This document shows, piece by piece, positions 51,993-61,959 of a DNA stretch of 64,000 bases. The stretch covers positions 4,916 through 68,915 of the forward strand of contig CAYOPI010000009.1 of NCBI GenBank assembly GCA_964405825.1, written 5' to 3'. The notes under the pieces were generated by a model that was given only the letters and a program-made list of their open reading frames with translations, searched no databases and was not told the DNA's origin. Made by a program: the position numbers and the translations under genes. The DNA comes from JBHJGM01 sp964405825 (GTDB lineage Bacteria; Verrucomicrobiota; Verrucomicrobiia; Opitutales; JBHJGM01). The first letter of the stretch is position 1, and the number at the start of each line of letters is the position of its first letter.

Positions 51993-52859
51993 TCAGCGCG
52001 GCGGTCGTTGCAGGTGACGCTGCGTCTCGGGCAGGATGGTGACGTCGAGAAAGCTTCGGCCCCCGCGGGCCTCGCGAACGAAGACCATCATGCGCATGGT
52101 CGGCTCGTGGAACCATTCGTTGCTGTAGGCCGGGCGGTCGCGGCTGATGGTGGCGTCCATGAAGAGCACCTGAAGGGCCTTGCGCTCGTCAACGCCGGGG
52201 TCAAAGACACGCACCGCCCGTGGTCCGAGGCGAAAGGCCGGTCGGTCCGCAATGCGTACGCCCACCTCGCGGCCCAGCAGATTCATGAAACGGTAGCTGC
52301 CCAACGGGAAGGTGGTGGGTGAATCGTCCATCACCGAGATGTCGTACAGGTGGCCATCGGGGCCCGGTTCGTCGCGCTCGGAGATGAGCAGGAGCCAGCG
52401 CTTTTCCGGGTCGGGCAGCGTGACGGCGGCAATCGGCGGGGGTTGGACCTGGGTGCGAACGGTTCCGTCCTCCTGCACGAGCTGAACTTCCCTGGGCGGC
52501 TCGGCAAAGAACTCCAGCCGGGCCGGGCCCCGGTAGGCCTGGGGCAGGGAGCGCGCCGCCCCCGAGGATCGCACCGACTTGTTCATCAGCATGGTCGCCT
52601 CGCCATGGAGCGGCAAACGCCGGAGGCGTTCGGCCAGGTCGGGGTTGGTGCGCAGACGCTCGACGGACTCGACGGTGGAGTAATGGAAGCGCTCGGTGCC
52701 GTCCCAGTACAGCGTCGAGAAGGTGTAGCGCGGAAAGGGGACCTGCGGCGCGGGCGCCTGCGCGGGGAGCGTGCCGGCGGCGCCGCAGAGGCACAAGGCC
52801 AGGAGCCAGCCGTACCGGATGGGCCAGGGCCCCAGGGGACCAGTCTTCCGCAGGTGCAT
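51993..52859 (-). CDS. Small secreted partner protein of giant prepilin-like protein, copy 2
   Basis: A 288-residue secreted protein with a signal peptide (WLLALCLCGAAGTLPAQA). It is the paralogue of the product of 43707-44582, with FHYSTV, QAYRGPARLEFFAEPP and DDSPTTFPLGSYRFMNLLGRE in the same order. Its ATG overlaps the stop of the giant gene in an ATGA arrangement, so translation is coupled. Function unknown; the strict pairing with the giant prepilin-like protein argues for a common complex. Confidence 0.75.
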   Translation of the reverse strand: MHLRKTGPLGPWPIRYGWLLALCLCGAAGTLPAQAPAPQVPFPRYTFSTLYWDGTERFHYSTVESVERLRTNPDLAERLRRLPLHGEATMLMNKSVRSSGAARSLPQAYRGPARLEFFAEPPREVQLVQEDGTVRTQVQPPPIAAVTLPDPEKRWLLLISERDEPGPDGHLYDISVMDDSPTTFPLGSYRFMNLLGREVGVRIADRPAFRLGPRAVRVFDPGVDERKALQVLFMDATISRDRPAYSNEWFHEPTMRMMVFVREARGGRSFLDVTILPETQRHLQRPPR

Positions 52860-55800
52860 CAGACCTCGCTGGGCTTGAGCCAGCGGAAGCCGACGATTTC
52901 GAAACGCCGCCCGAGTTGATCATTGGTGGCGTTCAGGTCTTCCGGGTCGTGCCACGGCGCGTTGTAATTGCCCTGGGCATCGACCTCGGCAACGTAGCGC
53001 GAACCGCGCTGCACGATCGCCTCGCACCAGGCGGCGGCTTCGACGTCGCCGGTCAGGGGGTTGACGACTTCGCCGTAGGCGCGAATGCGGAAGGTATCCG
53101 AGCGGGCCGTGAGGACCGGGGCCAGGGCCTGCAGCAGGTCAGCCTGGGTGATGTAGCCGGGGGCTCCGGCGGAGATCACGCCTTCGCTGCTGCCGCCCAT
53201 CCAGTGCTCGGGATACGGGAAGATGTCGTTGACGCGATTGGAATCGTGGCCCGGGTAACCCCTGAAGGCCTGCATATCGAAGGTCTCGTCGAAGACAGCG
53301 CGATTGATGGATTCGTCGCCGCGCCCGAGCAGTTCGGCGTCGATGGCCGCCTGGAGCGTTCCCTTCAGGCCGGTGTGACCGATGGGTGTGCCGTTGCCAT
53401 CGCGGGCGTCGGGTTCGACCAGGCGGCGGTTGACGAAGTCCGAGAGACTGAGGAAGGGCCCGCGGATCTTGACCTCTTCGACGATTTTCTCGGCCAGCTG
53501 GCGGATTTGCTCCTGACTGAGGCTGCGGAAGCCGCGCCAGCGGTCGGCGTCGGCTGCGTGGTCGGCGGGTCCGCCCGCAGGGTTGCGCAGGCGAAGCACG
53601 GGATTCTCGACGTCCAGATAAGGGCGACTGCCATCGACCGGATCGCGGGTGAGGACATCGACGCCGTTGAGGCTGGAGAGCAAGGCGGTCCAGGCGGCCA
53701 CCGAAGTGGAGTTGACGTTGAAGGCTCCGTCGATGCGCAGGTCGGCGGCCACGGTGCGGTAGTGCGGGGGGGCCGCTTCGTCGCGCCCGTCATTGATCGT
53801 TTTCCAGCGCAGCCGCAGCGACCCGAGCGGCTCGGAGGGGGCCAGGCGCACGCGGGTGTTGGGCAGGCGATAGTCCGAAACCGGGTCGGTGAAGGCGTCG
53901 ATGACTTCGTCGAGATCCATGACGAAGGTGCCGTCGACGCGCGGGGCGATGGTGGAGAAGAAGAAGTCGTCAAAGAGCGCGCGGTTGATGAGGTAGGAGA
54001 CATCCTCCTGATCGAAGACGCGGGGGTTGCTCCAGTTGCCGCCGCCAAGGGCCACGCCGCCGTAAAGATGGCGCGCGATCCAGGGGCTGGCCTCGGAATT
54101 ACCGACGACGTAGGTGGGGGCGTTGTGGGTCCACTCCAGGTGTGCGTGCTGGAAGTCGGCCAGGGAGGTCATCGGCGCGGTGGGCAGGTCGAAGAGGACA
54201 ACATGGGTGTTGCCGCCCGGCCCGATGGACTCACCCCAGAAGGCGTTGTCGCCGAGCTTTGGAATGGGGGAGCGGAAAGTGTCGCGCCCGGTGGGCTCGC
54301 CGAAAGAGGCCACGTGGGCAGCCGGATGCTCAAAAGTGCCCAGGTTGCCGCCGGAGGACATGTCCAGCACGTAGCGCACGTTGTTGTTGGCGAAGACGCG
54401 CGTCTGGTAGGGGTCGTCGTGGGTGCGCAGGTAGGCGCTGTTGTAGACGATGGGCGTCTTGAAGGGAGGCACCGCGCCGTCGATCTCACCGATGTCGGCA
54501 CGAACGTCTTCAAAGAAGTCGCTGGGGGGAGGCAGGTTTTCGCCCCCGTAGGCCATCGGCTGGTCGTGCTTCCAGTTCAGGCTGTAACCTTCCATCAGCT
54601 TGGAACTGAAGAAGGTCGGATTGTTTTTGGTGCCCCAGCCGGTCCACTCGCCGGCGCGGTTGAAGTCGCCGAGCCACAGGTGGACATGGTGCCCGGCATG
54701 ACCCCAGTTGCGTGCCCAGTTGATGCTGTCGCGGTAGAAATCCTCCAGGGGAGTCCGCCCATCAACGGCAACGGGCTTGCCTCCCATTTCCCAGGCACCC
54801 GCGGTGACGCGGACCGCGTCGCCGGCGAAGACCTCAAGACGGTTGTCGTGTGAAGTCTGGAAGCTCTGGGCCTTCAAGCCCGGGTACCCGTGCTGCAACT
54901 GCCCCTGGTTGTTTTCGAACTGGCCCAGACCGCTGTCGACGCGCAGGGCCATGTCCCAGTTTTTCTGCTGATCCTGAAGGGCCGAGCGAAGATCGCGGAA
55001 GAAAGCGCCGCCATCGGGCTGATAGGCGTCGGTCAGGAGAAACTCCTTCTTGTTGTTACCGGTGATCGTGCGGATGTCCTCGGGCGTCTGGTTGGCCGGT
55101 CCAAAGAAGCGAATCTCACCGGGCTCGAGGACAATCGGCGAGGGTCTCCCCGACAGCCGGTTCCCGTCCAGGGCGTTGACGGCCGATTGCGACAACAGGA
55201 CAAAGTGCTGGTTCTGACCGCCGAAGATCTCGCGCATCTGCGTGGCCATGCCCACGGTCCAGTGGCGCCCGTCATGCTCGCGGCTGGCCAGTGAATCGTT
55301 GACCGGCACCCAGATCGCCCTGGCGAGCGGCCCACCCGGACCAGCGCTTTGCGGACTTCCGTCAGATTCAAGCCCGTTGGCCACGTTGAGCGCCTCAATC
55401 TCGTTCGCGCTCGGCACGTAAGCGGGATGGTGTACGTAAACCTCGTCCCCCTCCGTCGTTTGGCTCCTTTTCGGAACGATGCCTCGGCGCAGGTTCTCGT
55501 CCGGATGCATCATCCGGTAGATTTCGCCGTCGTAGATGGCCTCTTCGTCCAGCTTGTAGCGGCGGCGCGGGTCGTACGCCTTCAGGGGTACCTCGACCAC
55601 GACCTCGGGCCCCGAATTGGTGTAGTACTGCAGGCGCATGGCGTCGAACTCGAGTTCGACGTTGTAGGGATTCCACAAGGCGACGAAGGGCTCCAGAACC
55701 AGCAGAAGCTGCTGATCGGGGTCTCCGGGCCGAAAGCTTTTGTCGGCGGAGACGTCCTCGCGGGCGATGCTGATGCGGTAGGAAAAATTGAGCCGGATCG

Positions 55801-57436
55801 GCAGGATGGGAGCGATGGTGGGGCGCATGATGTTGCGCCATCCAACCTTGGAAACAGGGGGATCGTTGACGCCTTTGGTGTCGGCCCAGAAGAAGTTCGA
55901 GCGGTACTGGTGGCGGTCGAAACGGTAGAGGCTGTCCATGAAGTCCTGCGAAGCCTCGGCACGGTGGGACTTGTTGGTCGAGCGGATCCAGTAGCCGCGC
56001 GCGCGCAGGGATGGGTTTGCCGTATGCGCGCCCTCGATACCAGGGATGTTGTAGCGGTTGGGCTGGGGCTTGTAGAGGCGGTAGAAGTCGCGCAGGAGCG
56101 CCCAGGTGGGGCCGCGGTACATCGCTTGGTTGGGCCAGGGCAGGTTGCTGCGATAGAACCCCGGCATGGGTCTGAGGTCCTCAGCCGGCACCTCGTAGAC
56201 CACCTGATGGGTGGTGCGTTCGTGGTGGGTGTCCTTTACGTTGGCCCAGATGCCAAAGCCGTTCTGGCGCGGGGAGGACTCGCGGCCATCGGAGTAGAGC
56301 CCGCCAGGGTCCTGGGTGGTCGGCGAGAAGAAGGCGTCTTCCTCGAAATCCACGTCGTCCATCTCGAAGGCCAGTGACAGATCGGCTTTCAGGCCCCCGT
56401 CGACGGTGTCGGTCAACAGGCCGTAGGCGTGCGTGGTCACATCATGGCCGAGGCGGCCGACGGCCTGGTTGAGGGCTTCCAGCTGGGAGCTTTGCCCGGC
56501 CAGAAGGGGAAGCTGCTCAGAGACAACAAGCTTCTCCAACTCGCTCATGTCCTCGAAGGAGAGTGCCTGGCTCAGGTCGAGTGCGTCGGCATTGCCTTCA
56601 GCGTCCAGGAGGATCATCTCGGGGGCGGAACGCTGGGCGGTCGTCTGGAAGCGCTGCTCCCAGGCGGTCGGCTGGTAGTCTTCCTGCCGGGTCGGGTCCG
56701 CATGGTTGACCTTGATCTTCACCCCTTCGTCGAGCACGACGTACGCATAGCCCCCCAGCCTGACGCCACTGCCGCCAGACGGACTCTCCAGTGAAATGTC
56801 CTGAACCGGTGCGCGCACGCGCTGGTAGGCCGGCACGTTTGCGGCCAGGGCATTGCTCGGATGGTTGAAGAGGACCACGGATTCGAACGGCCCGGCCGCC
56901 AGATCGGTCAAGGGTGTGAGGTAATCCGAGTCCGTGGGTTCCTTGAGCTGATTTCCACTGACCAGCCAGTGCGGCCGGCCCTTGGGGTTGCTGGCGTCGC
57001 GGCCAGGGATGGGATGCGGGTCAAAGGACGGCTGCCACGGATTCATCCGCACGGTGTCCGGATCCACGCTCCAGACGCCCGTCCAGTAAGGGTGGCGCAG
57101 ATCACTGTCAAAGGAGGTCGAACGCGGATCGGCATCGAGCAATGATCCCGTCGCGGTGACGCGCTGGTCGGGCCCGGCGGTGCGCTGGAGTTCGGTCAGG
57201 GCGATTTCCATGCCCATGCGGGCGTACTGGCGGGCCAGGCCCTGAAGCTGCTCGGTATGAGCCGCCTGCGTCTCCACGCGTACGAGGGTGGAAATACCCA
57301 CCAGCAGCATGACCAGAAAGGCCATCAGGGTCATCGAAACGATCAGGGCGAAGCCGGAGCTGGAGCGCGGCCGGGCGATGCGACGTGAATGCGGACGCAG
57401 GCTGGATGGCAAGAGGGTTTGGAGCGGTTTTGGCAC
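52859..57436 (-). CDS. Giant prepilin-like protein, Verru_Chthon cassette A type, copy 2
   Basis: A 1525-residue paralogue of the product of 44566-49374. The leader (RIARPRSSSG) is followed by FALIVSMTLMAFLVMLLVGIS and the helix GLARQYARMGMEIALTELQR; as in copy 1 the Glu at position five is replaced by Val. The passenger aligns over its whole length by shared blocks (RLGHDVTTHAYGLLTD, DLSLAFEMDDVDF, PLQALAPVLTARSDTFRIRAYG). The start is GTG 57436; the 19-nt element at 57462 lies 25 nt upstream of it. It is more uniformly GC-rich than copy 1. The two modules flank 49570-51954, so this is an old duplication rather than a recent one. Confidence 0.75.
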   Translation of the reverse strand: MPKPLQTLLPSSLRPHSRRIARPRSSSGFALIVSMTLMAFLVMLLVGISTLVRVETQAAHTEQLQGLARQYARMGMEIALTELQRTAGPDQRVTATGSLLDADPRSTSFDSDLRHPYWTGVWSVDPDTVRMNPWQPSFDPHPIPGRDASNPKGRPHWLVSGNQLKEPTDSDYLTPLTDLAAGPFESVVLFNHPSNALAANVPAYQRVRAPVQDISLESPSGGSGVRLGGYAYVVLDEGVKIKVNHADPTRQEDYQPTAWEQRFQTTAQRSAPEMILLDAEGNADALDLSQALSFEDMSELEKLVVSEQLPLLAGQSSQLEALNQAVGRLGHDVTTHAYGLLTDTVDGGLKADLSLAFEMDDVDFEEDAFFSPTTQDPGGLYSDGRESSPRQNGFGIWANVKDTHHERTTHQVVYEVPAEDLRPMPGFYRSNLPWPNQAMYRGPTWALLRDFYRLYKPQPNRYNIPGIEGAHTANPSLRARGYWIRSTNKSHRAEASQDFMDSLYRFDRHQYRSNFFWADTKGVNDPPVSKVGWRNIMRPTIAPILPIRLNFSYRISIAREDVSADKSFRPGDPDQQLLLVLEPFVALWNPYNVELEFDAMRLQYYTNSGPEVVVEVPLKAYDPRRRYKLDEEAIYDGEIYRMMHPDENLRRGIVPKRSQTTEGDEVYVHHPAYVPSANEIEALNVANGLESDGSPQSAGPGGPLARAIWVPVNDSLASREHDGRHWTVGMATQMREIFGGQNQHFVLLSQSAVNALDGNRLSGRPSPIVLEPGEIRFFGPANQTPEDIRTITGNNKKEFLLTDAYQPDGGAFFRDLRSALQDQQKNWDMALRVDSGLGQFENNQGQLQHGYPGLKAQSFQTSHDNRLEVFAGDAVRVTAGAWEMGGKPVAVDGRTPLEDFYRDSINWARNWGHAGHHVHLWLGDFNRAGEWTGWGTKNNPTFFSSKLMEGYSLNWKHDQPMAYGGENLPPPSDFFEDVRADIGEIDGAVPPFKTPIVYNSAYLRTHDDPYQTRVFANNNVRYVLDMSSGGNLGTFEHPAAHVASFGEPTGRDTFRSPIPKLGDNAFWGESIGPGGNTHVVLFDLPTAPMTSLADFQHAHLEWTHNAPTYVVGNSEASPWIARHLYGGVALGGGNWSNPRVFDQEDVSYLINRALFDDFFFSTIAPRVDGTFVMDLDEVIDAFTDPVSDYRLPNTRVRLAPSEPLGSLRLRWKTINDGRDEAAPPHYRTVAADLRIDGAFNVNSTSVAAWTALLSSLNGVDVLTRDPVDGSRPYLDVENPVLRLRNPAGGPADHAADADRWRGFRSLSQEQIRQLAEKIVEEVKIRGPFLSLSDFVNRRLVEPDARDGNGTPIGHTGLKGTLQAAIDAELLGRGDESINRAVFDETFDMQAFRGYPGHDSNRVNDIFPYPEHWMGGSSEGVISAGAPGYITQADLLQALAPVLTARSDTFRIRAYGEVVNPLTGDVEAAAWCEAIVQRGSRYVAEVDAQGNYNAPWHDPEDLNATNDQLGRRFEIVGFRWLKPSEV

Positions 57437-57461
57437 GACGAAGGAAGTTGAGTTCCGTTTA

Positions 57462-57480
57462 GACGTTACGTAAAGTTATT
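57462..57480 (-). promoter_or_regulatory. 19-nt element, copy 2 (upstream of giant gene copy 2)
   Basis: On the minus strand this reads AATAACTTTACGTAACGTC, 17 of 19 bases identical to the element abutting the GH9 gene. It contains the palindrome TTACGTAA. It lies 25 nt before the GTG start, a plausible place for a promoter or operator. Confidence 0.4.
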
Positions 57481-57601
57481 GGTAGTTTCGACGGCTTTCA
57501 CCCCAAAAATTGACAATTCGCTTTCAAGGGCCGCCCGAGCGATGGGAGCCGGTGATTTGGGTTTCGCTTGCGCCTCAAGCCGGGCTGCGGAAACTGCGTC
57601 G

Positions 57602-60223
57602 ATGGCCCCGGCCAAGCCCAGAAAGAAAGCCGCCAAAGACGGCCCGAAGGATACGCCGATGCTGCGGCAGTGGCGGGAGTTTCGCGCGAAGGTGCCGCCC
57701 GACGCGCTCCTGCTGTTCCGTCTGGGCGACTTTTACGAACTGTTTTACGAGGATGCCGAGAAGGGGGCGCGGCTGCTGGGCATCACCTTGACGCAGCGCC
57801 AGGGCATGCCGATGGCGGGCATCCCCTACCATGCGCGGAACACCTACCTGCCGCGGCTGCTGGCGGCCAACTGCAAGGTGGCTCTGGTGGACCAGGTAGA
57901 GACGGCGCAGGCGGGCAAACTGGTCAAGCGCGAGCTGACGCGTATCCTCACCCCCGGCACGCAGCTGGAGGACGACCAGTTGGACGCGCGGCACAACCAT
58001 TACCTGGTCGCGCTGGACTACGACCGCAAGGGCCTGCACGCGGCCTGGCTGGAGTTGAGCACGGGGGAGTTTCGTGTGGCCACCAGCCGCGATGGACAAT
58101 CGCTCCTGCCCGTGCTCAACGCCCTGGACGCCGAGGAGGTGCTCTTGCCGCGCGAGCGTTCACAAAGCTGGAGTCCGCAGGCCCAGGCACATCGAAACGG
58201 CGTCACCCCGACGCACTGGCTGCAGGATTTGCTCTACAGCGTGGGCAAGCGCCCGGTGACGGAGCTGGATGATTACCACTTTGAGGCGGGCAGCGGGGCG
58301 CGGGAAGTGCGCGAGGTCCTGCGGGTGCACAACCTGGAGGGCTTCGGTCTGAGTGACAGGCACCCCGCCCTTGGTCCGGCGGGCGCCCTGCTCTACTACG
58401 CCGGCGAGAATCTCTGCGAACACCCACGCAACGTCCGCACGATCGGCTTGTATCAGCCGGAGGGCGCACTGCTGCTGGACCCGGCCACGGCGGTGAACCT
58501 GGAGGTGTTTCGCTCGGCCCGGGGCACGCGGGAGGGCTCGCTGCTGGCGGCGGTGGACCGGACGGTCACGGCGGCGGGGGCGCGGCTGGTCGAGCGCTGG
58601 CTGGCGACGCCGCTGCTGGAGGCCCGCGCGATTGGCCAGCGCCAGCAGGCCGTGCAGGATTTTCTGGAGGAGCCGGCCCTGTCGGCCCGCGTGGGTGAAG
58701 CACTCAAGCGCATTCGCGACATCCCGCGCATGCTGGGGCGCCTGCAGAACAGAATCCGCAATCCGCGTGAGCTGGGCGGGCTGCGCGAGACCCTGCGGGC
58801 TTTACCGGAGTTGCGGGAGGCCCTCGGGGCGTTTCCGGGGACGGCCGTCGGTGCGCTGCGAAGTCGTATTCACGACCTGGATACGCTCAGCGGGGAACTC
58901 GAGGGGGCGCTGGCCGAGGAGTTGCCAGGAAACCTCAACGAAGGCGGTGTGCTGCGCGACGGCTTTGACGGCGAGCTGGACGAGTTGCGCGCGGCCACCC
59001 GCGAGAACCAGGACTGGATCGCGAACTTTGAGCAGCAGGAGCAAGCCTCCACCGGAATCAAGAACCTGCGGATCAAATACAACGGGGCGTTTGGCTACTT
59101 TATCGAGGTGACCAAGGCGAACCTCTCGGCCGTGCCCGAGCATTACATCCGGCGGCAGACGATGACCAACGCCGAGCGTTTCACGACCGACGCGCTGAAG
59201 GCCCGCGAAAAGCTGATTCTCAACGCCGGTGAACGGTCGATCGCTCGCGAGGAGCAGCTCTTCGGGGCGCTGGTCGAGCGGATTCTGGAATTTGCCGACG
59301 CGCTGCGTGAAACGGCCGAGGCGCTGGCGGAAATCGACGTCTGCCGCGGCTGGGCTGACCTGGCGCGGCAGTGGAACTACGCGCGGCCCTCGATGGAAGA
59401 CGGGGATACGCTGGAGATCGTGCAGGGGCGGCATCCGGTGGTGGAGCAGGTCCTGCGCGGGGGTCAGGGCGGAGGCGGCTCGGAGGCATTCATTCCGAAT
59501 GACACCTACCTCTCCAGCGGCGAGGAACAGATCGCGCTGATCACCGGGCCGAACATGGCGGGCAAGTCGACCTACATCCGGCAGGTGGCGCTGATTGTGT
59601 TACTGGCGCAAACGGGCTGCTGGGTGCCGGCGCGCGAGTGCCGGCTGAGCCTGGTCGATCGGATCTTCTCCCGCGTGGGGGCCAGCGACGAACTGGCCCG
59701 GGGCAAGTCGACCTTCATGGTCGAGATGAACGAGACGGCAAACATCCTCAACAATGCGACCGAGCGCAGCCTGGTGATTCTGGATGAAGTGGGGCGCGGC
59801 ACCAGCACCTACGACGGCATTTCGATCGCCTGGGCGGTGGTGGAGCACCTGCACAACGGGACGGGTCCGGACAAGCCCACCGCCGCGGGGCCGAAGACGC
59901 TTTTTGCCACCCACTACCACGAGCTGACGCGCCTGGAGGAGAGCCTGCCGCGCGTGCGCAACTACTGCGTGGCGGTGAAGGAGTGGAACGACGAGATTCT
60001 GTTCGTGCGGCAGGTGGTGCCCGGCGGCGCCGATCGCTCGTACGGGATCCAGGTGGCGCGGCTGGCCGGTCTGCCCGACAGCGTCATTGAGCGCGCGCGC
60101 GGCCTGCTGGAGCGTTTGGAAGAGGATGCCGCGACCGGCCGGGTGATCCCCAGGCGCAAGCGCTCCGCACCGCAGGTGCCCTTCGACGCGAAGGAACCCA
60201 GCAGCCAGTTGAGCCTGTTTTAG
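57602..60223 (+). CDS. mutS: DNA mismatch repair protein MutS
   Basis: An 873-residue MutS1. The mismatch-binding N-terminal domain has the FYELF motif (LGDFYELFYED, with the Phe and Glu that contact the mismatch). Connector, lever and clamp domains follow, then the ATPase with Walker A GPNMAGKST at residues 649-657, Walker B VILDEVGRGTSTYDG, and the FATHYHELT signature. The C-terminus ends SQLSLF, similar to a clamp-binding motif. ATG 57602 was chosen; ATG 57542 and an upstream GTG would add unconserved residues. Confidence 0.97.
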   Translation: MAPAKPRKKAAKDGPKDTPMLRQWREFRAKVPPDALLLFRLGDFYELFYEDAEKGARLLGITLTQRQGMPMAGIPYHARNTYLPRLLAANCKVALVDQVETAQAGKLVKRELTRILTPGTQLEDDQLDARHNHYLVALDYDRKGLHAAWLELSTGEFRVATSRDGQSLLPVLNALDAEEVLLPRERSQSWSPQAQAHRNGVTPTHWLQDLLYSVGKRPVTELDDYHFEAGSGAREVREVLRVHNLEGFGLSDRHPALGPAGALLYYAGENLCEHPRNVRTIGLYQPEGALLLDPATAVNLEVFRSARGTREGSLLAAVDRTVTAAGARLVERWLATPLLEARAIGQRQQAVQDFLEEPALSARVGEALKRIRDIPRMLGRLQNRIRNPRELGGLRETLRALPELREALGAFPGTAVGALRSRIHDLDTLSGELEGALAEELPGNLNEGGVLRDGFDGELDELRAATRENQDWIANFEQQEQASTGIKNLRIKYNGAFGYFIEVTKANLSAVPEHYIRRQTMTNAERFTTDALKAREKLILNAGERSIAREEQLFGALVERILEFADALRETAEALAEIDVCRGWADLARQWNYARPSMEDGDTLEIVQGRHPVVEQVLRGGQGGGGSEAFIPNDTYLSSGEEQIALITGPNMAGKSTYIRQVALIVLLAQTGCWVPARECRLSLVDRIFSRVGASDELARGKSTFMVEMNETANILNNATERSLVILDEVGRGTSTYDGISIAWAVVEHLHNGTGPDKPTAAGPKTLFATHYHELTRLEESLPRVRNYCVAVKEWNDEILFVRQVVPGGADRSYGIQVARLAGLPDSVIERARGLLERLEEDAATGRVIPRRKRSAPQVPFDAKEPSSQLSLF

Positions 60224-60410
60224 GGCGGCGGGGATCCGTTGTGGGTCAGCCCTGCCGCCTCAAAGGCATTTGGCTGTCGCACAGGCCATAACACCCGTTA
60301 AGGGTCGGCTTATCTGAGGGGATGAGCCGACATCATCGGAGGCGGGGCGGGCCAGCTGACTCCGCAAAAGGCTGGACGTGGTCCGGGGCGGGCTCAAAAT
60401 TGGCCGGGCC

Positions 60411-60845
60411 ATGGCAGAAACCTCATCGACCCGCACCTCCACCGGACTGCACCACGTCGCGCTGCGTTCGGCCAATTTTGAGCGCACGCTGCAGTTTTAC
60501 TGTGAGGGACTGGGCTTCACGAAGAAAATTGCCTGGACGATGGGCAAGGACAACGCGACCCAGGCGGTGATGCTCGATGCCGGCGACGGCAATTACATCG
60601 AGGTCTTCTCCAATGGAAACGAGGATGACCCGGCCGAGGCCCGCTACGCGCACGTTTGCCTGCGCACCGACGACACCGACAAGAGCCACGCCGCCGCCCT
60701 GGCCGCCGGCGCCACCGAGCGGGTCAAGCCGACGGACGTCGATATCGCCGACCGGATCTCGGGCGAATCGGTGCCCGTGCGCCTGTCCTTCGTCTATGGT
60801 CCGGACGGGGAGATCATCGAGTTCATGCAGGGCGCGAAGCTCTGA
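60411..60845 (+). CDS. VOC (glyoxalase/bleomycin-resistance) family protein
   Basis: A 144-residue vicinal-oxygen-chelate protein with two beta-alpha-beta-beta-beta modules. HHVALRSANFERTLQFYCEGLGF provides the first metal His, NYIEVF the Glu of module one, and YAHVCLRTDD and GEIIEFMQ the ligands of module two. The substrate is unknown. ATG 60411 starts directly before the fold. Confidence 0.85.
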   Translation: MAETSSTRTSTGLHHVALRSANFERTLQFYCEGLGFTKKIAWTMGKDNATQAVMLDAGDGNYIEVFSNGNEDDPAEARYAHVCLRTDDTDKSHAAALAAGATERVKPTDVDIADRISGESVPVRLSFVYGPDGEIIEFMQGAKL

Positions 60846-60872
60846 GACGGCCATAAGCGGGATTAATTTCTT

Positions 60873-60900
60873 TTGGACTTGCAAGCAGTTGCGCTAACCC
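60873..60900 (+). promoter_or_regulatory. Possible promoter of mdh
   Basis: TTGGAC (60873-60878) and TAACCC (60895-60900) are 16 bases apart, 45 nt before ATG 60946. Both boxes are imperfect. Confidence 0.25.
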
Positions 60901-60945
60901 CTGAGGTGGCCGCGCACTGCACCTGAAACAGCCTCCGACCTTTAC

Positions 60946-61935
60946 ATGAAAGAACCGATACGAGTCGCCGTAACCGGGGCCGCCGGCCAGATTGGCTACG
61001 CCCTTTGTTTCCGCATCGCCTCCGGCGCCCTCTTTGGGCCGGACCAGCCCGTTGCGCTCAATCTGATCGAGATCGAGCCGGCCCTGCCCGCCTTGAAAGG
61101 GGTGGTGATGGAGCTGGACGACTGCGCCTTTCCGCTACTGGCCGACGTGGTAGCGACGGCCGACCTCGACGAGGGCTTCAAGGACGTCAACTGGGCGCTG
61201 CTGGTGGGCTCGGTGCCGCGCAAGAAGGGCATGGAACGCAGCGACCTGCTCAGCATCAACGGCAAGATCTTCACCGGCCAGGGTCAGGCGATCGCCAGAA
61301 ACGCGGCCAGCGACGTGCGGGTGCTGGTGGTGGGCAACCCCTGCAACACCAACTGCCTGATCGCCATGAGCAACGCCTCGGGCCAGCCCAGAGAGCGCTT
61401 CTTTGCGATGACGCGTCTGGACGAAAACCGCGCCAAAAGCCAGCTTGCGCAGAAGGCCGGCGTGCACAACTCGGTGGTCAAGCGCATGTGCATCTGGGGC
61501 AATCACTCCACCACGCAGTATCCGGATTTTTACAACGCCACGATCAACGGCAAGCCGGCCAACGAAGTCATTGGCGATGAGGCTTGGCTGAAGGAGACCT
61601 TCATTCCGACAGTGGCCAAGCGTGGCGCGGCCATCATCGAAGCGCGCGGGGCCTCCTCGGCAGCTTCGGCGGCCAACGCGGCCATTGACACGGTGGTTTC
61701 GCTGACCACGCCAACGCCCGAGGGCGACTTCACCAGCGTCTGCGTCTGCTCGGACGGGCAGTACGGGACCGAGCCGGGGCTGATCGTCTCACTGCCGATT
61801 CGCACAAGTGACGGCAAGAGCTGGGAGGTCGTTGAGGGGTTGGCGATCAACGAGTTTTCCCGCGGCAAAATCGACGCCTCGGTTCAGGAACTGTTCGAGG
61901 AGCGCGAGATGGTGAAAGCGCTGCTGCCGGGTTGA
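60946..61935 (+). CDS. mdh: Malate dehydrogenase
   Basis: A 329-residue NAD-dependent malate dehydrogenase of the TCA cycle, of the cytosolic/Thermus-like type. VTGAAGQIGYAL is the nucleotide loop; VGSVPRKKGMERSDLL, VVGNPCNTN, MTRLDENRAKSQLA (substrate Arg and relay Asp) and WGNHSTTQYPDF (catalytic His) follow in order. Length and motifs are complete. Confidence 0.96.
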   Translation: MKEPIRVAVTGAAGQIGYALCFRIASGALFGPDQPVALNLIEIEPALPALKGVVMELDDCAFPLLADVVATADLDEGFKDVNWALLVGSVPRKKGMERSDLLSINGKIFTGQGQAIARNAASDVRVLVVGNPCNTNCLIAMSNASGQPRERFFAMTRLDENRAKSQLAQKAGVHNSVVKRMCIWGNHSTTQYPDFYNATINGKPANEVIGDEAWLKETFIPTVAKRGAAIIEARGASSAASAANAAIDTVVSLTTPTPEGDFTSVCVCSDGQYGTEPGLIVSLPIRTSDGKSWEVVEGLAINEFSRGKIDASVQELFEEREMVKALLPG

Positions 61936-61959
61936 TTGCCAGGGCCAACATCTTTTTCG

